From Panicum virgatum (lineage: Eukaryota > Streptophyta > Magnoliopsida > Poales > Poaceae): a stretch of 64,000 nt of DNA. The notes beneath the pieces were generated by a model. That model did no database searches and was not told where the DNA came from. It was given only the letters and a program-made list of their open reading frames with translations. Every line of letters begins with the position of its first letter. The stretch's first letter is position 1. The position numbers and the translations under genes were made by a program. The stretch spans positions 26,070,938-26,134,937 of the forward strand of contig NC_053146.1 of NCBI RefSeq assembly GCF_016808335.1, written 5' to 3'. Below, in pieces: positions 22,824-34,584 of this stretch.

Positions 22824-23190
22824 GGTGGTGATCTCGGAGAAAGGGATGAAACTCGGGAAGAGATCTGGTGAATGGTTGTGAAATGAGGAAGAGAAGGGAG
22901 CCTTTCGGTTTAAATCGACTCATCATGCACCGAACACCTAGGAATGGAACGGTTGCGCTGAGGTGAACGTTGCACGAGAGGATGAGGCCGAACGGCCTCG
23001 GGGCCAGGCCGGCCGGCCGGACCCACCTTGTCAGGTGTGGGCTCAGATCTTCTGGAAGCTCCTCCTGATCCTTTCCTTTCTCAGGTATTTTGGTGGTTTG
23101 GTCTAGAAAAGGGAAGAAAGAATAGAGGGGAAGAGAAAAGAAAGATCTAGCCTAAGATAGGGCATGTTTTAGGTACGGCGACGACCGTAG
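22824..23190 (-). promoter_or_regulatory. Gene-like leader of the accessory ORF in A
   Basis: Between the end of pol and the ATG at 22823 the minus strand has a TTTAAA box (about 22908-22913), then a CT-rich stretch with CTTCTCTTCCTCATTTCAC, and a CACCATGGCC start. The arrangement resembles a promoter plus leader and is matched in X (57570-57673). Function is inferred. Confidence 0.4.
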
Positions 23191-23194
23191 ATGA

Positions 23195-26100
23195 TTATTC
23201 TATCTCAGAAAGCTCGTAGACATCTACTTCTTCGAGCTCGGGAATTTCAGGCTCGAGGAATATTTTCAATCTCTGGCCATTGACCTTGAAAACATTCCCG
23301 TCATCGTCCTGGAGGGTTATAGCGCCGTGGTCAGTGGCGTTAAGCACTGAGAAGGGGCCTTCCCACTTGCTCCTAAGCTTACCGTGACCGAACAAACGAA
23401 CATAGGAGTTGAAGAGGAGTACCTTATCTCCTGTTTTGAAATGTTTGATCTTGATACGCTTATCGTGCCATCATTTTGTTCGTTCTTTGTAGAGTTTAGA
23501 GCTGTGGTAGGCCTTCTCCCTCTATTCATCCAATTCAGCCAGTTGGATTTGACGCTTGATGCCGGCTGATTGGAGGTCCATGTTCCACCTCTTAATTGCC
23601 CAATGGGACTTATACTCGAGTTCAACTGGCAAATGGCAAGTCTTGCCATAAACTAGTTGATATGGTATCATACCAATCGGCGTCTTAAAAGCCATCTGAT
23701 AAGCCCATAATGCCTCGGGCAATTTGCTTTTCCAACCCTTCCCCATGGCATTGACCGTCTTCTGCAGGATGTTCTTGATTTGCTTATTGGACGTCTCTGC
23801 CTGACCACTTGTTTGGGGATGGTATGGTGTTGCAACTCGGTGGTCTACTCCTAACTCGCTGAGGCACTTCCTGAAGGTTCTGTCGATGAAGTGTGAGCCT
23901 CCATCGATGATCATGACTCTCGAAACTCCAAAGTGAGGAAATATGATTTCTTGGAACATTTTCTTGGAGCTCTTTGAATCGGCCGCAACACAAGGAAGTG
24001 CTTCGACCCACTTGGACACGTAGTCCACTGCCACCAAGATGTATTCGCATTGTTCGACATTGGGAAAGGACCCATGAAGTCGACTCCCCAAACGTCGAAG
24101 ATATCCACTTGAAGATTGCTCTTTAGTGGCATTGCGTCTCGGGAATTGATATTCCCGTGTTTTTGACATCTTGGGCAACGCCGCACGAATTCTTTCGCGT
24201 CTCCATACATGTTTGGCCAAAAGAATCCACTTTGCCAAACTTTTGCATGTGTTCGGAAGGCTCCGTAATGTCCTCCATTGGGTGAGGAGTGACAACGCTC
24301 TAGAATCTTGCGGGTCTCACATAACGGGATACAACGGCGGAGTAAACCATCAGCGCAGACTTTGAACAGATACGGGTCATCCCATAAATGGAATCTGCTG
24401 AGGTGTATCAGTTTCTTCTTGTCTTCTCTTGGAGGTATATATCCAGTCACCATGAAATTCACTAAGTTTGCATACCATGGACTGGATGAGGTGACCTTCA
24501 GGAGAGTGTCATCTCTCAAGTAATCATTGATCGGCAGATCCGATCCTTGTACTTGCATTCTTGAGAGATGGTCTACCACACAATTATCTGCTCCTTTCTT
24601 ATCTCTTATTTCCAGATCAAACTCTTGTAGGAGCAGAATCCAACGGATGAGTCGTGGCTTGGCATCCTTCTTGGTTAGGAAGTACTTTAGTGTTGCGTGG
24701 TCCCTATACACAATCACCTTTGCACCTACCAAGTAGGATCTGAACTTGTCCATGGCGAATACTACCGCCAGGAGTTCCTTTTCCATTGTGGTGTAGTTGA
24801 GTTGTGGTCCGTTCAATGTCTTACTTGCGTAGGATATAGCGTAATGTTGCTTATCTCTACATTGACCAAGCACTGCGCCTACGGCATAGTCGCTTGCATC
24901 GCACATGATCTCGAAAGGAAGTTTCCAATCGGGAGGCTGGATGATGGGCGCGGACACGAGTGCCTTCTTTAGGGTATAGAAGGCCACGAGGCATTCCTCG
25001 TCAAAGTTGAACGCGGCGTCTTTTGCCAGCAGGTTCGTCAAGGGTCTGGATATACGGGAGAAGTCCTTAATGAACCTCCTGTAAAAACTAGCATGACCCA
25101 AGAAACTCCTGACTCCCTTGACATTAGTTGGGGGTGGCAACTGTTTGATAACATTGATCTTTGCCCGATCCACTTCTATCCCTCCCTCAAACACTCTATG
25201 TCCGAGAACAATCCCCTCTCTGACCATGAAGTGACACTTTTCCCAATTGAGAACTAGGTGTGTCTCTCGGCACCTCTTGAGAACCTTTTCCAAATTCTCA
25301 AGGCATTGATCGAAGTCTTTGCCATAGACTGAGAAGTCATCCATGAACACTTCGATGATGTGCTCAATCAGGTCTGAGAAGATTGCCATCATGCACCTTT
25401 GGAATGACGCTGGTGCGTTGCATAGACTGAAGGACATTCGCCGATAGGCGAACGGACCATAGGGGCAGGTGAAGGTAGTCTTGCTCTGGTCATCGGGGTG
25501 GATAGGGATCTGATAATAACCAGAGTATCCATCAAGGTAGCCAAAGTATGAGTGCTTTGCCAACCGTTCAAGCATCTCGTCAATGAAGGAAAGAGGGAAG
25601 TGATCTTTCCGGGTAGCCTTGTTAAGCATCCGGTAATCGATACACATTCTCCATCCGGTCACTGTTCGCTGAGGTATGAGCTCGTTCCTCTCATTTCGGA
25701 CTACCGTCATGCCTCCCTTCTTCGGGACCACTTGAACTGGGCTGACCCACTCACCGTCATGCCCGCGTGTAGTAGCTTAAGTACCTCTTTCTTGACTACC
25801 TCCCTCATGGCATCGTTAAGCCGCCTTTGATGTTCTTGTGACGGCTTATGTTCCGGCTCCATTGGAATGCGATGGGTGCATAGATTGGGCTGATCCCCTT
25901 CAAGTCTTGGAGAGAATATCCAATGACGGACCGATATTTCTCTAAGACTGCAACAAGTCGCCGAGTTTCACTCTCTGTCTGCTTATCACTGATAACAACT
26001 GGCGTGGTTCTGTTGTCGTGGAGGAATGCATACTTCAAACCAGGGGGCAGTGGCTTCAGCTCAGGAAGAGGAGGTTGCGGGATTTCCTCTCCGTCGAGCT

Positions 26101-26230
26101 TACTTTTGCCAGCCGAATCTATTTCCTGGATGAAGTGTGAGACATCTTCCTCAAGAATGGGCTGAGTTTGCTCTTCTTGGTTGATGTTCACTGCGTCCTC
26201 CAATGGGTCCTGCTCCGGTCCAACCTCAGC
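23195..26230 (-). pseudogene. pol of element A (RT, RNase H, integrase)
   Basis: Minus strand, from 26230 down. A linker (25805-26203) leads to RT (25731 to about 25000) with [27 protein letters not shown] and the catalytic FMDDF. RNase H has [13 protein letters not shown] and [12 protein letters not shown]. Integrase has the H2C2 finger ([20 protein letters not shown]) and core residues D ([12 protein letters not shown]), D (MIIDGGSHF) and E (QTSGQAETSN). The tail ends at 23195 (VYELSEIE). Lesions: frameshift and small deletion near 25760-25810, frameshift near 24055, stop near 23522. Sequence and motif variants place it in the Athila lineage. Confidence 0.92.
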
Positions 26231-26250
26231 AATGGTGTTGCATGAATGAA

Positions 26251-27660
26251 CTAGACTGACCGGGACTTTTTCTTTTTGCCAATCTTGACCTCGAGAGTTG
26301 CTCGGTCTCCATTTGGATTGACAAGGGGCTCTATTGGCTGACCAATCAAGACAAACTCTTCACCTTCCGGGACATCGAAGATGTGGAAGTCCAGGAAAAC
26401 CTTGTTACGTCCCATCTTCAGGGACATAGCATGGAGAATTCCCTTACTTTCCATGATTTGGCCGTCGATCCACTTCAGGTGCTTACGCGAGAAGGTCAGG
26501 GGCTCACATAAAACGTGATCCGCCAAGGTTTTGGACATCACGTTCACCCCGACCTTCGGGTCGTAAAAAGTTTCTTGTGGTTCAGCGTCCCCAATAGTGC
26601 AGAGGAGCACTCTAGGATTGTAGTAGATCTGGATGATGCTACTGCTGGCCTCGGCTTCCTCTGTCCATTCCTTACTTATGATCGCAGAAAGACCCTCTAT
26701 CTGCGATGAAGCTTCGGGAATGAACGCCTCAGATCTTGAGCAAATACACTTATGTTCCTTCGGCATGCTTGCAGCATTATCGAGTTCCAAGTACTCTTCC
26801 TCTGTGAAGAGATCGGGTATGAACATAGACATGTCTTCGATGAGGGGCTCATGATCTGGGGACTTTGGTGGTTCGGTTATTTCCTCTATGTATGGTGGAG
26901 GTGGAGAGGATGTGGCTGAAAGGATTTGAAGCTGCTGTGTCTCGCTGGGCTGCTCTATCGGCTTTGGTGGATCGTCATAGATACCGGTGTAGTCAGTGCT
27001 ATTCAGAACCTTCTCTAGGAGAGTTCTAACTTCAGCCACTGTCTTGTACATGACGGATCCCTCGGAAGCCACATTCCTGAAATGTGCACTTTTTGGTTTA
27101 AGGCCATAGAAGAAGTGTTGCACAAGTATTTCCTCTGGCATCTGATGTGGTGACCTGGAGTCTACAAAATGCATGAATCTAGCCCAGGCTACTCCAAGTA
27201 ATTCATCGCCTTGCTCAAATGATAGCAGTTGTTTCCGATGGGGAATAACTTTGGAGATAGGATTGAAGAACAAGCAAAATTCATCCTTCAACTGTATCCA
27301 ATCTCCTCCGACTCTCCTTGCCGTCCGGTTGTACCAAATCCTGGCTTCCCCCGTCAGAGAGAACAGGAAAATCTTCCACCGTAAGGTGTTTGGGTCATAC
27401 CGGGTATAATCAGAAGAGAACAGTTCTCTTCAAATATTTGCAAGTGAGCATAGGGACACTCGTCCTTTTTACCAAAGAAGGACTGTGCGCGAACCATGGC
27501 TACGAGACTGGGACATATCTCGTAACCATCAGATAGAATGGGGTGGCAAGATGGTGGCGGTTCCAAATACTCGCGAGATGGAACTGCCGAATAAATAGGA
27601 GAAAACTCTATGTGGATGTATGGAAAGTCGTACGGTTGATTAGCTCTAAATCTAGTGTTG
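26251..27660 (-). pseudogene. gag and protease-like region of element A
   Basis: The N-terminal part (27354-27660) reads SLVAMVRAQSFFGKKDECPY. After a frameshift near 27405 it continues with KDEFCLFFNPISKVIPHRKQ and ILVQHFFYGLKP, the retrotransposon gag core. The C-terminal third (about 26250-26600) resembles a retropepsin fold, with FYDPKVGVNVMSKTLADHV and FVLIGQPIEPLV, but lacks a normal D-T/S-G triad. No CCHC knuckle is seen. The gag frame ends at 26251, one base out of frame with pol. Confidence 0.85.
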
Positions 27661-27667
27661 CTTCCTT

Positions 27668-27685
27668 TCCCCGGCAACAGCGCCA
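27668..27685 (-). other. Primer binding site of element A (tRNA-Asp)
   Basis: The minus strand reads TGGCGCTGTTGCCGGGGA, one base different from the complement of the plant tRNA-Asp 3' end. It lies 7 bases inside the right LTR, which sets the element's orientation. Confidence 0.9.
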
Positions 27686-27692
27686 GAAAGCT

Positions 27693-29190
27693 TGTTGGCA
27701 CTCCTTAGCCTAACGAATTACTCCGCAAGCACACAGAGACCGATTGTAGCTTTCACCAGGGAGTATACCTGGGATATTGAATACAAGGAACGGTAAAGCT
27801 TCGACCAAGTTTAGAGATCTTCAACTGGACACAACTAGCGAGAAGAAGACCAAGAAAAGAGGGCCTAACTCTAGATAACCTACTATTCTGACTAGTTGAT
27901 TTGCTAACTACTGACTTGATCTGCTTCGGCGGCTGGAAGAGGAAGGACTTCAGAAAGGGATGAGAGGGGAGTCCGACGGCAACCTGCAACTACTTCTATG
28001 AAAACACCCGAACATGGTGGACTATGAGGGACGGATAGGACTGTCACCACCTACCGCCTACCACAACGGTTCCATGGGGTGGAACACAACCTGAGATAAC
28101 TACCAAGCCTGGGCACCACGCCCACAGCTCTCGAGCTACTTGCTCCTACCGTGTACTTAGATAGAAAGCAATCTCAAATAAGCAGAACTTGCTACTTACA
28201 CAGACTCAGGATTCTGCAGATCAAGGAAAGTACTTAAACAAGTAACTAAGACAGAAAGTAAAGCTAGCGAGAAACTGAAGTTGAGACAAAGAACTTACTC
28301 AAGTATATTCCTCCGAGGTGGATACAAAAGTGGAGTAAGACCGAGAGAACTCGAGTCCGCTCCTTTCAGCTCGGCTTTCACCAAAGCACTCACCTCACTC
28401 TCTTCCTACTCAACACAAGAGTGTAACAAGGGACTCTCTTCTCTAATGGATGGGTGTGTGTTACAAGAGGGGGTTTGGGCTCTATTTATACTACTCTATG
28501 GTCGGTACTGAGCTGAGCGTCGGTTGTATGCAGGTGAGGTAGTTGTGCTTGTCTTTCACGCCAAGGGAGAGCATCAGAGGCTGCCAGGTGGGGCCGGCCG
28601 GCCTCCCCTAGGCCGGCCGGCCTGGGAATGTGGCCATCTGGCCACCACATTTGAGTGGACGCTCTGGATCTCTTCCTGAAGTCTGTGTTGGTTGCGTGGC
28701 ACCAACGGAGGCAGTTAGAGGCCGGCCGTCTTCTCCCAAGCTGGCCAGCCTGGCTCTGGCTCGGCTCTGGCCTCCGTCACTCTAGCACGTTGCTCACAGG
28801 GCCCACTTGCTCCTCAAGTTGAGTTGGGTTCTGATTCTTCTTGTTGTCGTTGGATTTGGGCTTAACTCAACTTGGTTCAAGCCTTTCGATCTTGACTTGT
28901 GAATTCTGCCTGAACCACATTGGTGTGAACTTGATCTTGTGCTCAAGCCATGTTCCACAAAGTTGCACGACGAAATTTAGCAGGGGTAGGCCGGCCGGCC
29001 TTGCCTAGGCCGGCCGGCCTGGGACTCACCCCATTTTGGCTCATTTTCGTACATGTTGCTCCTGGATTCAAATACTCACCAAAACTCATGGAACTTGTTA
29101 ATGTTAGTGAAAATTATAACTACATAGTTCTAGAAGCATGCAATTCGAAGGAATGTTGGCGGTAAAAATCATCGAAATCGACCACAAACA
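27693..29190 (-). repeat. 5' LTR of element A
   Basis: 1498 bp, nearly identical to 18935-20414. TATA box on the minus strand at 28482-28490. GC palindromes at 28590-28623, 28988-29001 and 29007-29020. Its outer hairpin arm has decayed (ACCACAAAC where the other LTR has ACCGCCAAC). Confidence 0.92.
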
Positions 29191-29568
29191 CTCATCTGCA
29201 GGTGTCGCTGTTTACCAGTGTTCTAGGCTTTAACTACCGGGCGCATCATTGTGGTTTCGTCTAGATTCATCTACCAGTTATTGATTCGCATCATATCTCG
29301 CAAGGCTGCATCAACATCAGCTATAGTAATGCTAAAAGGATGTGTTACTAGCAAGCCTTGTAAAACTTTTATATAGCTATAGTACACAATTTGGTGTTAC
29401 TAAAACCATGTTCTGTTGTAGTGGATAGTTGAAAATTTTGTTCTGCAAACTCATCTGAGTCATGGTTTTAGGATGGCGCATCAGATCACGATGAGTTCTA
29501 CCCTTTTTACCATTTCTTTTCTGCCTAAGGATGATATCTGGTTTTCGTTTGTATTATATAAACTTTTT
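29191..29568. other. Older repeat sequence interrupted by element A
   Basis: A motif running from CTAGGCTTTAACTACCGGGC through TCGTCTAGATTCATCT (about 29222-29272) is shared with 17550-17600 and 18262-18318, so this is likely the continuation of element B past the insertion of A. No gene is visible. Confidence 0.5.
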
Positions 29569-30728
29569 TTTTGTGATTACACAGTACAACTCAGATATTC
29601 ACAACGTATGCACACTCACCATGATGGTGTACGATTACAGCTAGCAGGGATTATTGGTAACCCCCGTTTAGAGATTCGGCCATGGGGTATAAACCGCACA
29701 AGAATTTTCCCTAAGGAAGCGGATTGAGATGGTGGATTTAGACAGGTTCAAGCCATCCGAAGGCGTAATACCCTACGTCCTGTGTGAGTGTATGCATTGG
29801 TTCTTTGGAGATCCCGAGTTGGAAAGCCCAAGCACGGAACCAGTGATCTAGTTAGGTCCCGAAAAAAATCGGTCTTCCATGTCCTGGGATCTTTCTATTT
29901 ATAGACTACATCTGCCTTCTCTGTTGCTCTCTAATTAATGTGAATGCACCCTTTGCATGGTGGGCGCCGTCTTCCAGACTGTCCTGCCCCTGCCAGGCAG
30001 GCAGGCCTCTTGTCGGGTCTGCTGTAATAGCCACCTGGGGCCCCACGAGCATCAGAGCCGTCCGGGGTTACCCCGAGAGAGCCCGGGGTGGTCATAGACA
30101 CTGGCCGGTGGGCCCTTCTTCCCGAGGCGCTCCGGGACCTTCTGTTTGATCTGAGCGTTCCGGGGCATCCGGGATAGCGAGAGTATGGCCACGTGGTGGC
30201 CTCCAGGGTCGTCCGGTGGACCCTTCTGGCCCGGGGCGACCCCGGCCAACCCCGGGGATTTGTTCGGGGTGACCTCGGCTTTTACCGCGACGGGGGCATG
30301 GTAAATGGAGGTGGGTCACAGACCCTTTTCAAGTCGATGGGACGGGCAGCACAGAGATAAGCTATCCATCACCTATCGTCTTATCTTCTGAGCGCACGGC
30401 ATCCCCGTAATCATGATGCTCTTACGAGGAAGTCGCACACCCCCTCGAGCTCTGTATAGAGTCCTGCGGTGAGGCGCCGTAACCGCCTGGTAAAGATCCT
30501 TTTTACCGGGCGGGTGTCTTTGAGGGAAAGGAAACGTTCCCCCGGGTTTTGCGCGTCGAGCCAGGCCCAGCCCGCTTTCGGTGGGTGCCTACACCCCATG
30601 TGTGGATGTTCGTGGGGCCCACGACTGCTCTCGGCTAACATCTCTGGCTGACGCGGCTGGTGGGCCCCTCCCTCTTTTATCACGCATGAATTCGGGGTTA
30701 TGGGGACCCCGTTCCCATTACGCTGACA
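29569..30728 (-). repeat. 3' LTR of element T
   Basis: The right end at 30728 reads TGTCAGCGTAATGG on the minus strand and is preceded by the purine tract GCCCGGGGGCTAC, so LTR start and PPT are well placed. A minus-strand TATA box (TCTATAAATAG) lies near 29905. The left end is a guess at TGTGATTACACAG. Confidence 0.65.
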
Positions 30729-30906
30729 GTAGCCCCCGGGCCCACTGGTAACCCGCGGAGTGGGTTGGTGGTGGAGCCAAGAGCCCTATTAATGCAGTAG
30801 CCACGGCTCCCCATGTCGCTGTCGTGGGGGCCGTGCCGAATCCGTCGGTGGAGTCAAGGCGCCGCGGCAGCAGATTAACCTGTCGATCCGCCCCTCCCCG
30901 CCCATA

Positions 30907-31012
30907 AGTATATAAGCGGAGAGGCGGGCACAACTGGCCGCCACGTCCTCGTTCTACCCCAAAACCCTTTCGTCTTCCTTGCCTTCCTCCTCCAGCTTCC
31001 ATAGCTCTTGCC
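30907..31012 (+). promoter_or_regulatory. Putative promoter and leader of the antisense ORF in T
   Basis: AGTATATAAGC at 30907-30917 is a good TATA box about 100 bases before the ATG at 31013. A CT-rich leader (TCTTCCTTGCCTTCCTCCTC) and the context GCCATGGC follow. Within T this gives the antisense ORF its own start signals. Confidence 0.6.
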
Positions 31013-32570
31013 ATGGCTCGCCGAGGCGCCCAAGCCAGCAGTCTGCGAGTGCTGGACTTCGCCCCTTCGGCGGCGGATGATGATGCCGCCTTGAGGGTGG
31101 TGGCGAAGTTGGTGCCGGCGGGCACCGTGTTGCACCGGGGCAGAGCCCTCCTGGCACCGCGGAACTCGCGGGAGGTGGTGACCTTCCTCCCCTTCCTATT
31201 GGTGGGGCTGGTCCCATCTTTCTCATCGTTCTTCATGGTGGCGCTGGAGGAGTACGGCCTCCTCCTCGTGCACCCCACTCCCAATGCCGTCGTCACTCTT
31301 GCGCTCTTTGCGCACGCGTGTGAGGTGTTCATGGGGGTGAGCCCGTCGGTGGCGCTGCTCTACCACTTCTTTAGCTTAGTGAGATCTCCTTCCCTCTCCA
31401 CTGGCCCCGGTGCTGCCCTACAGAACCGCACGGTCAGCGGTGTTTTCTTTAGGTGGCACGGCGACGACTTCCTTCCCCTTGCTTGGAAGGGCAAGTGGGA
31501 GAACTGGGAGAGGCAGTGGCTGTATGTGGAGGTAGACGACCCCTCCGCATGCCTTCGTCTTCCCCGGGGGCCACCCTTGCAGTCTTGCCCTCCGCGGTCG
31601 GTGGAGAGCATGGGGGTGCTGTCACCCCTCACCCTTCCAGTGTAGTAGAGTCGGGTCGAAATGGTGCCGTGGGCCTGGGCACCCACGGCTCTCCTGAAGC
31701 ACGGAGGAGGCGGTCCTCCGTGTTCTCTAGCGGCAGCCCGGGAAGCTCCCCCCTAAAGCATCCCCATCTGACTTGAGTGTAGTCGAGAGGGGTCGAAGGG
31801 GAGCTTGTTTCCCGGGAAGAGGGGGAAGAGCTGCTACGAGTGTTCCTCCTCATAGCACTCGTGCCCGCTGCCTTCTGCCCCTACTGCTGCCGGAATCCGT
31901 AGCACGTCCAAATGAGGGAGCTGCTGCTCCACCACTTCATCGGCTTGACGTCTTCCTCCACTGTGAGGGAGGAGGGCGTTTGCAGTCTTGTACCCACGGT
32001 GGAGCGGCTTCCTTGGGGCTGCTGCCGCTCCTCAGGGACTGCTAGCCCCCGGCTAGCCGCCGTCCATTGGAGGTCGCCATTTTCGATGAGGGATCCTCAT
32101 CTTCCTTATCAACTGGCGGCCCACCTCCGGATGATGGAGCTGGCTGTTGGTGCTGGTGTCGGCATTAGAGCTGGGCCAGTTTATGCTGCTGGCTCAGATG
32201 AGGGGCTTGGAGCCTTTCTCATCCTCCCCAGTGCTGCCATTTCCTCCAACAACCCCCCGCGGGAGGGCGCCGCTTGCTTTGTCGGCTGCACAGAAGTCGT
32301 CAGGGTCCTTCGGTAGCATCTTCAGCGGGGCGATTGCTTTCAGCAGTTGCTCCAATATGCTAGCCCAGGATGCGCGGGGTGGACGAGAGCATATGCTCTC
32401 ATCTCTTCCCACACTTCGGGGCTACATATTGGTCCCGTTGCCCTTCCTACTCGCGGTCCGGCGAGTTAGTTCACCTTGGCCTCACTATAGCCCCGCTCTG
32501 GCCGCGGCGTGGTGCTCTTGGTCGACCAGGAAGTTCTTCGCGGCAGCTTCATGTATCCATATCTAGGTAG
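31013..32570 (+). pseudogene. Antisense accessory ORF of T, gypsy-type transposon domain (PF04195-like)
   Basis: The first open part (31013-31645, 210 codons) starts MARRGAQASSLRVLDFAP and contains FLLVGLVPSFSSFFMVALEE, YGLLLVHPTPNAVVTLALFA, HACEVFMGVSPSVALLYHFF and WKGKWENWERQWLYVEVD. This pattern is the 'putative gypsy type transposon' domain found in accessory ORFs of plant Tat elements; its function is unknown. After the stop at 31645 coding character continues in shifting frames to about 32570. The strand is opposite to gag-pol. Confidence 0.7.
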
Positions 32571-33168
32571 GAGGGAGCCCCCAGGCCAAGCTTCTTGAGG
32601 TGACCTCGAGTGGCTTGGTCCTTATGCCAGAGCAGGAGTTTTTCTCTTCTGTTGGTGCCTGGCAATCCCGTGTAGGAGATCTTCCATTGCGGTTTTGCTC
32701 ATCCGGGCTTATGTCCTGCGCTAGGTATATGCAAGAAAAAACAATAAAGTTTTTGTTTTTCGAGATCGTGAGATCCTAGCCGGCCTCGACCTTTGTTGTT
32801 TGTGGAAAACTTTATACATGGTCATTTGTTTTCTTATGCGAAAAAGCTCCACGTCCCGGGACAGTCTGCTTGTTTCACTACTCCGGAGCTTCTCGGTGCG
32901 AGGAGTTGGTGGGGGCGTAGGGTTGCCGACAGGCAACTGATCTTGGAGTCCGGAGACCAAGCAGGGAGTCGAAGTTGGCCGGGAAGAGCCTGTGATCCCC
33001 GCGACCAGCGTGCCGACCTGAGCAAGAGACGCAGGAAGTTTTTGATTTGGCAAGGTATTCAAAACATGCTTACGAAGCAAAAAGGTACATAGGTAGGAAG
33101 GAGCCCCCCGGGTTAAGCTTCCCGAGGTGGCCTCGGGTCGCTTGGTCCTTATGCCAGAGCATGAAGAC
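32566..33168 (+). repeat. Duplicated ~80-bp block in the non-coding part of T
   Basis: 32566-32640 and 33083-33168 share TAGGTAGGA, GAGCCCCC, AAGCTTC, GAGGTG, CCTCG and TGGTCCTTATGCCAGAGCA in the same order. The two copies are separated by about 440 bp. The surrounding region 32570-33430 has no credible gene. Confidence 0.65.
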
Positions 33169-33429
33169 TCTCCCCTATCTACATACGAGACTTACAGAGA
33201 TGCTTGGGTTCACCAAGCGTTGGGCACTCGCACCCCACCCTTGTCGGTAGTCCTAGGCACGCCGGGCCGGTTTTTTCTCTGTCACACGGAAGGGGATTTT
33301 CTTTCCCATGTGGGTGGGGGTTTTGTTCATCCCTTCGTGTGATTGAAATTGGCGCAGTGCCGGGTTCCCGACAAGGAGGGGCATTGTGGCACGCTGTGCT
33401 GCGTCATCGTCACGGGGTGATGCGCATGT

Positions 33430-33660
33430 TATTGAAAACTTCCGACAGATCCGCAGGGAGGGCGTCGGTTGCCGAACCTCTTCCTCAATGTCGCCAAAAT
33501 ATGTTTCGACATTGTGGGACTGGGAGTTCTATAGGTTGATGCGCATGGTCCGCTAGAATGCCGAACTAGTGTTCTTGAGCCCGAAGGGCATGCGGACACA
33601 ATGGCGCCGGGTCTTCTGTTGAATCGGTCGTACACCAGAGTGCCCAATCACCTCTCTAGG
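33430..33660 (-). pseudogene. Reverse transcriptase fragment of element T
   Basis: The minus strand reads MPFGLKNTSSAF, a stop, RTMRINL, a stop, and then SHNVETYFGDIEEEV. This is the RT core motif region of Tat elements. The catalytic YVDD box is changed to YFGD, so it is dead. The remaining RT, RNase H and integrase are absent. Confidence 0.65.
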
Positions 33661-33735
33661 AACCGTGGGGACGCTGATCGGATTGTATGCGACTCCGTCG
33701 ACACTCTCCAGGAGGGGGGTGACAAGTGCACCTTC

Positions 33736-34510
33736 CTATTTGCCCCCCAGCTCTGCCCCTATCGAGGCAATTTCTTCGACGAGGGTAGAACTGTCAGGAG
33801 ATAGGTGCTGCTTTGTTGATGGAGGGGCAGACCTCTTGGGGCGTTCCACATCATCAGAGGACGTGGTGGCCACCGCCTCGTAGAGCCGCTCGGTGTAGTG
33901 CACCGAGCCTTTCACGTCAGCCTTGATGGAGTTGACCCCGGCCGGGCCGAGGAGCTTGAGGGTGTTGTAGGCATAGTGGACCATGGCCATGAACTTGGCA
34001 AGCACTGGGCGCCCATGTATGGCATTGTAGGGAAGGTCGAGGTGCACCACATCGAATGTGATGTTCTGCGTGCGGAAGTTTTCCCTTCCGTCGAACGTGA
34101 CAGGTAGTTCTATCTACCCTACCGGGACGGTCTTCCCGTTGGTCACTCCACAGAAAGGGGCAGAAGGGGTGAACTTGCGCTCCTCGATCTGCATTCTGCA
34201 GAATACTTCTGGTGACAGTAGGTTGAGGCCTGCTTCGCCATCCACCAGGGTCCTCCCGACCCCGATGTTGCAGATGGTGGGCGTCACGACGACCGGGAGG
34301 AGGCCCACACCCGCCATGTTGGAGGGGTGGTTGTTCCGGTCAAAAGTGACGGGAGTGCTCGACCACTTGAGAGGTTGGGAGCCCTCGGGTGCCTGGGACG
34401 CCGCGCAGACCTCCCTCCAGAGGAGCTTGGCCCTCCTCCGGGACAGCGGTGCACTCGCCCCACCGAAGATGGTGGCGACCATGTGCTGCGACTCCTGGAA
34501 TCCCAAGCCA
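33736..34510 (-). pseudogene. Protease and spacer region of element T
   Basis: 34114-34506 reads LKWSSTPVTFDRNNHPSNMA and later GVGRTLVDGEAGLNLLSPEV; the triad is D-G-E where D-G-G is usual. 33736-34050 reads DLPYNAIHGRPVLAKFMAMV and YAYNTLKLLGPAGV, the conserved end of the Tat protease domain. A stop near 34115 separates them. Confidence 0.7.
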
Positions 34511-34584
34511 GCCCCGCCTGGGCCGGCCTGGTCGTGTTCATCGTGGCCGTCGCGGTCGTCAGAGCGACGGTCGTTGCGGCCTCG

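Larger units (their letters stand above)
18935..29190 (-). mobile_element. Athila-like LTR retrotransposon A
   Basis: Two LTRs (18935-20414 and 27693-29190) bracket minus-strand gag, pol and a 3' accessory ORF. The primer site next to the right LTR matches tRNA-Asp and the PPT is next to the left LTR, so the right LTR is the 5' one. Flanking 5-mers are CTAAT and CTCAT, which could be a target duplication with one change. The integrase ends in the Athila-like manner, without a chromodomain. gag and pol carry frameshifts and a deletion near 25760, so it is now non-autonomous. Confidence 0.9.

Noticed and set aside
26255..26275. Programmed -1 frameshift site between gag and pol of A
   Set aside because: The A-rich run does not form a canonical X XXY YYZ heptamer, and the element has other indels. 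A simple indel is more likely.
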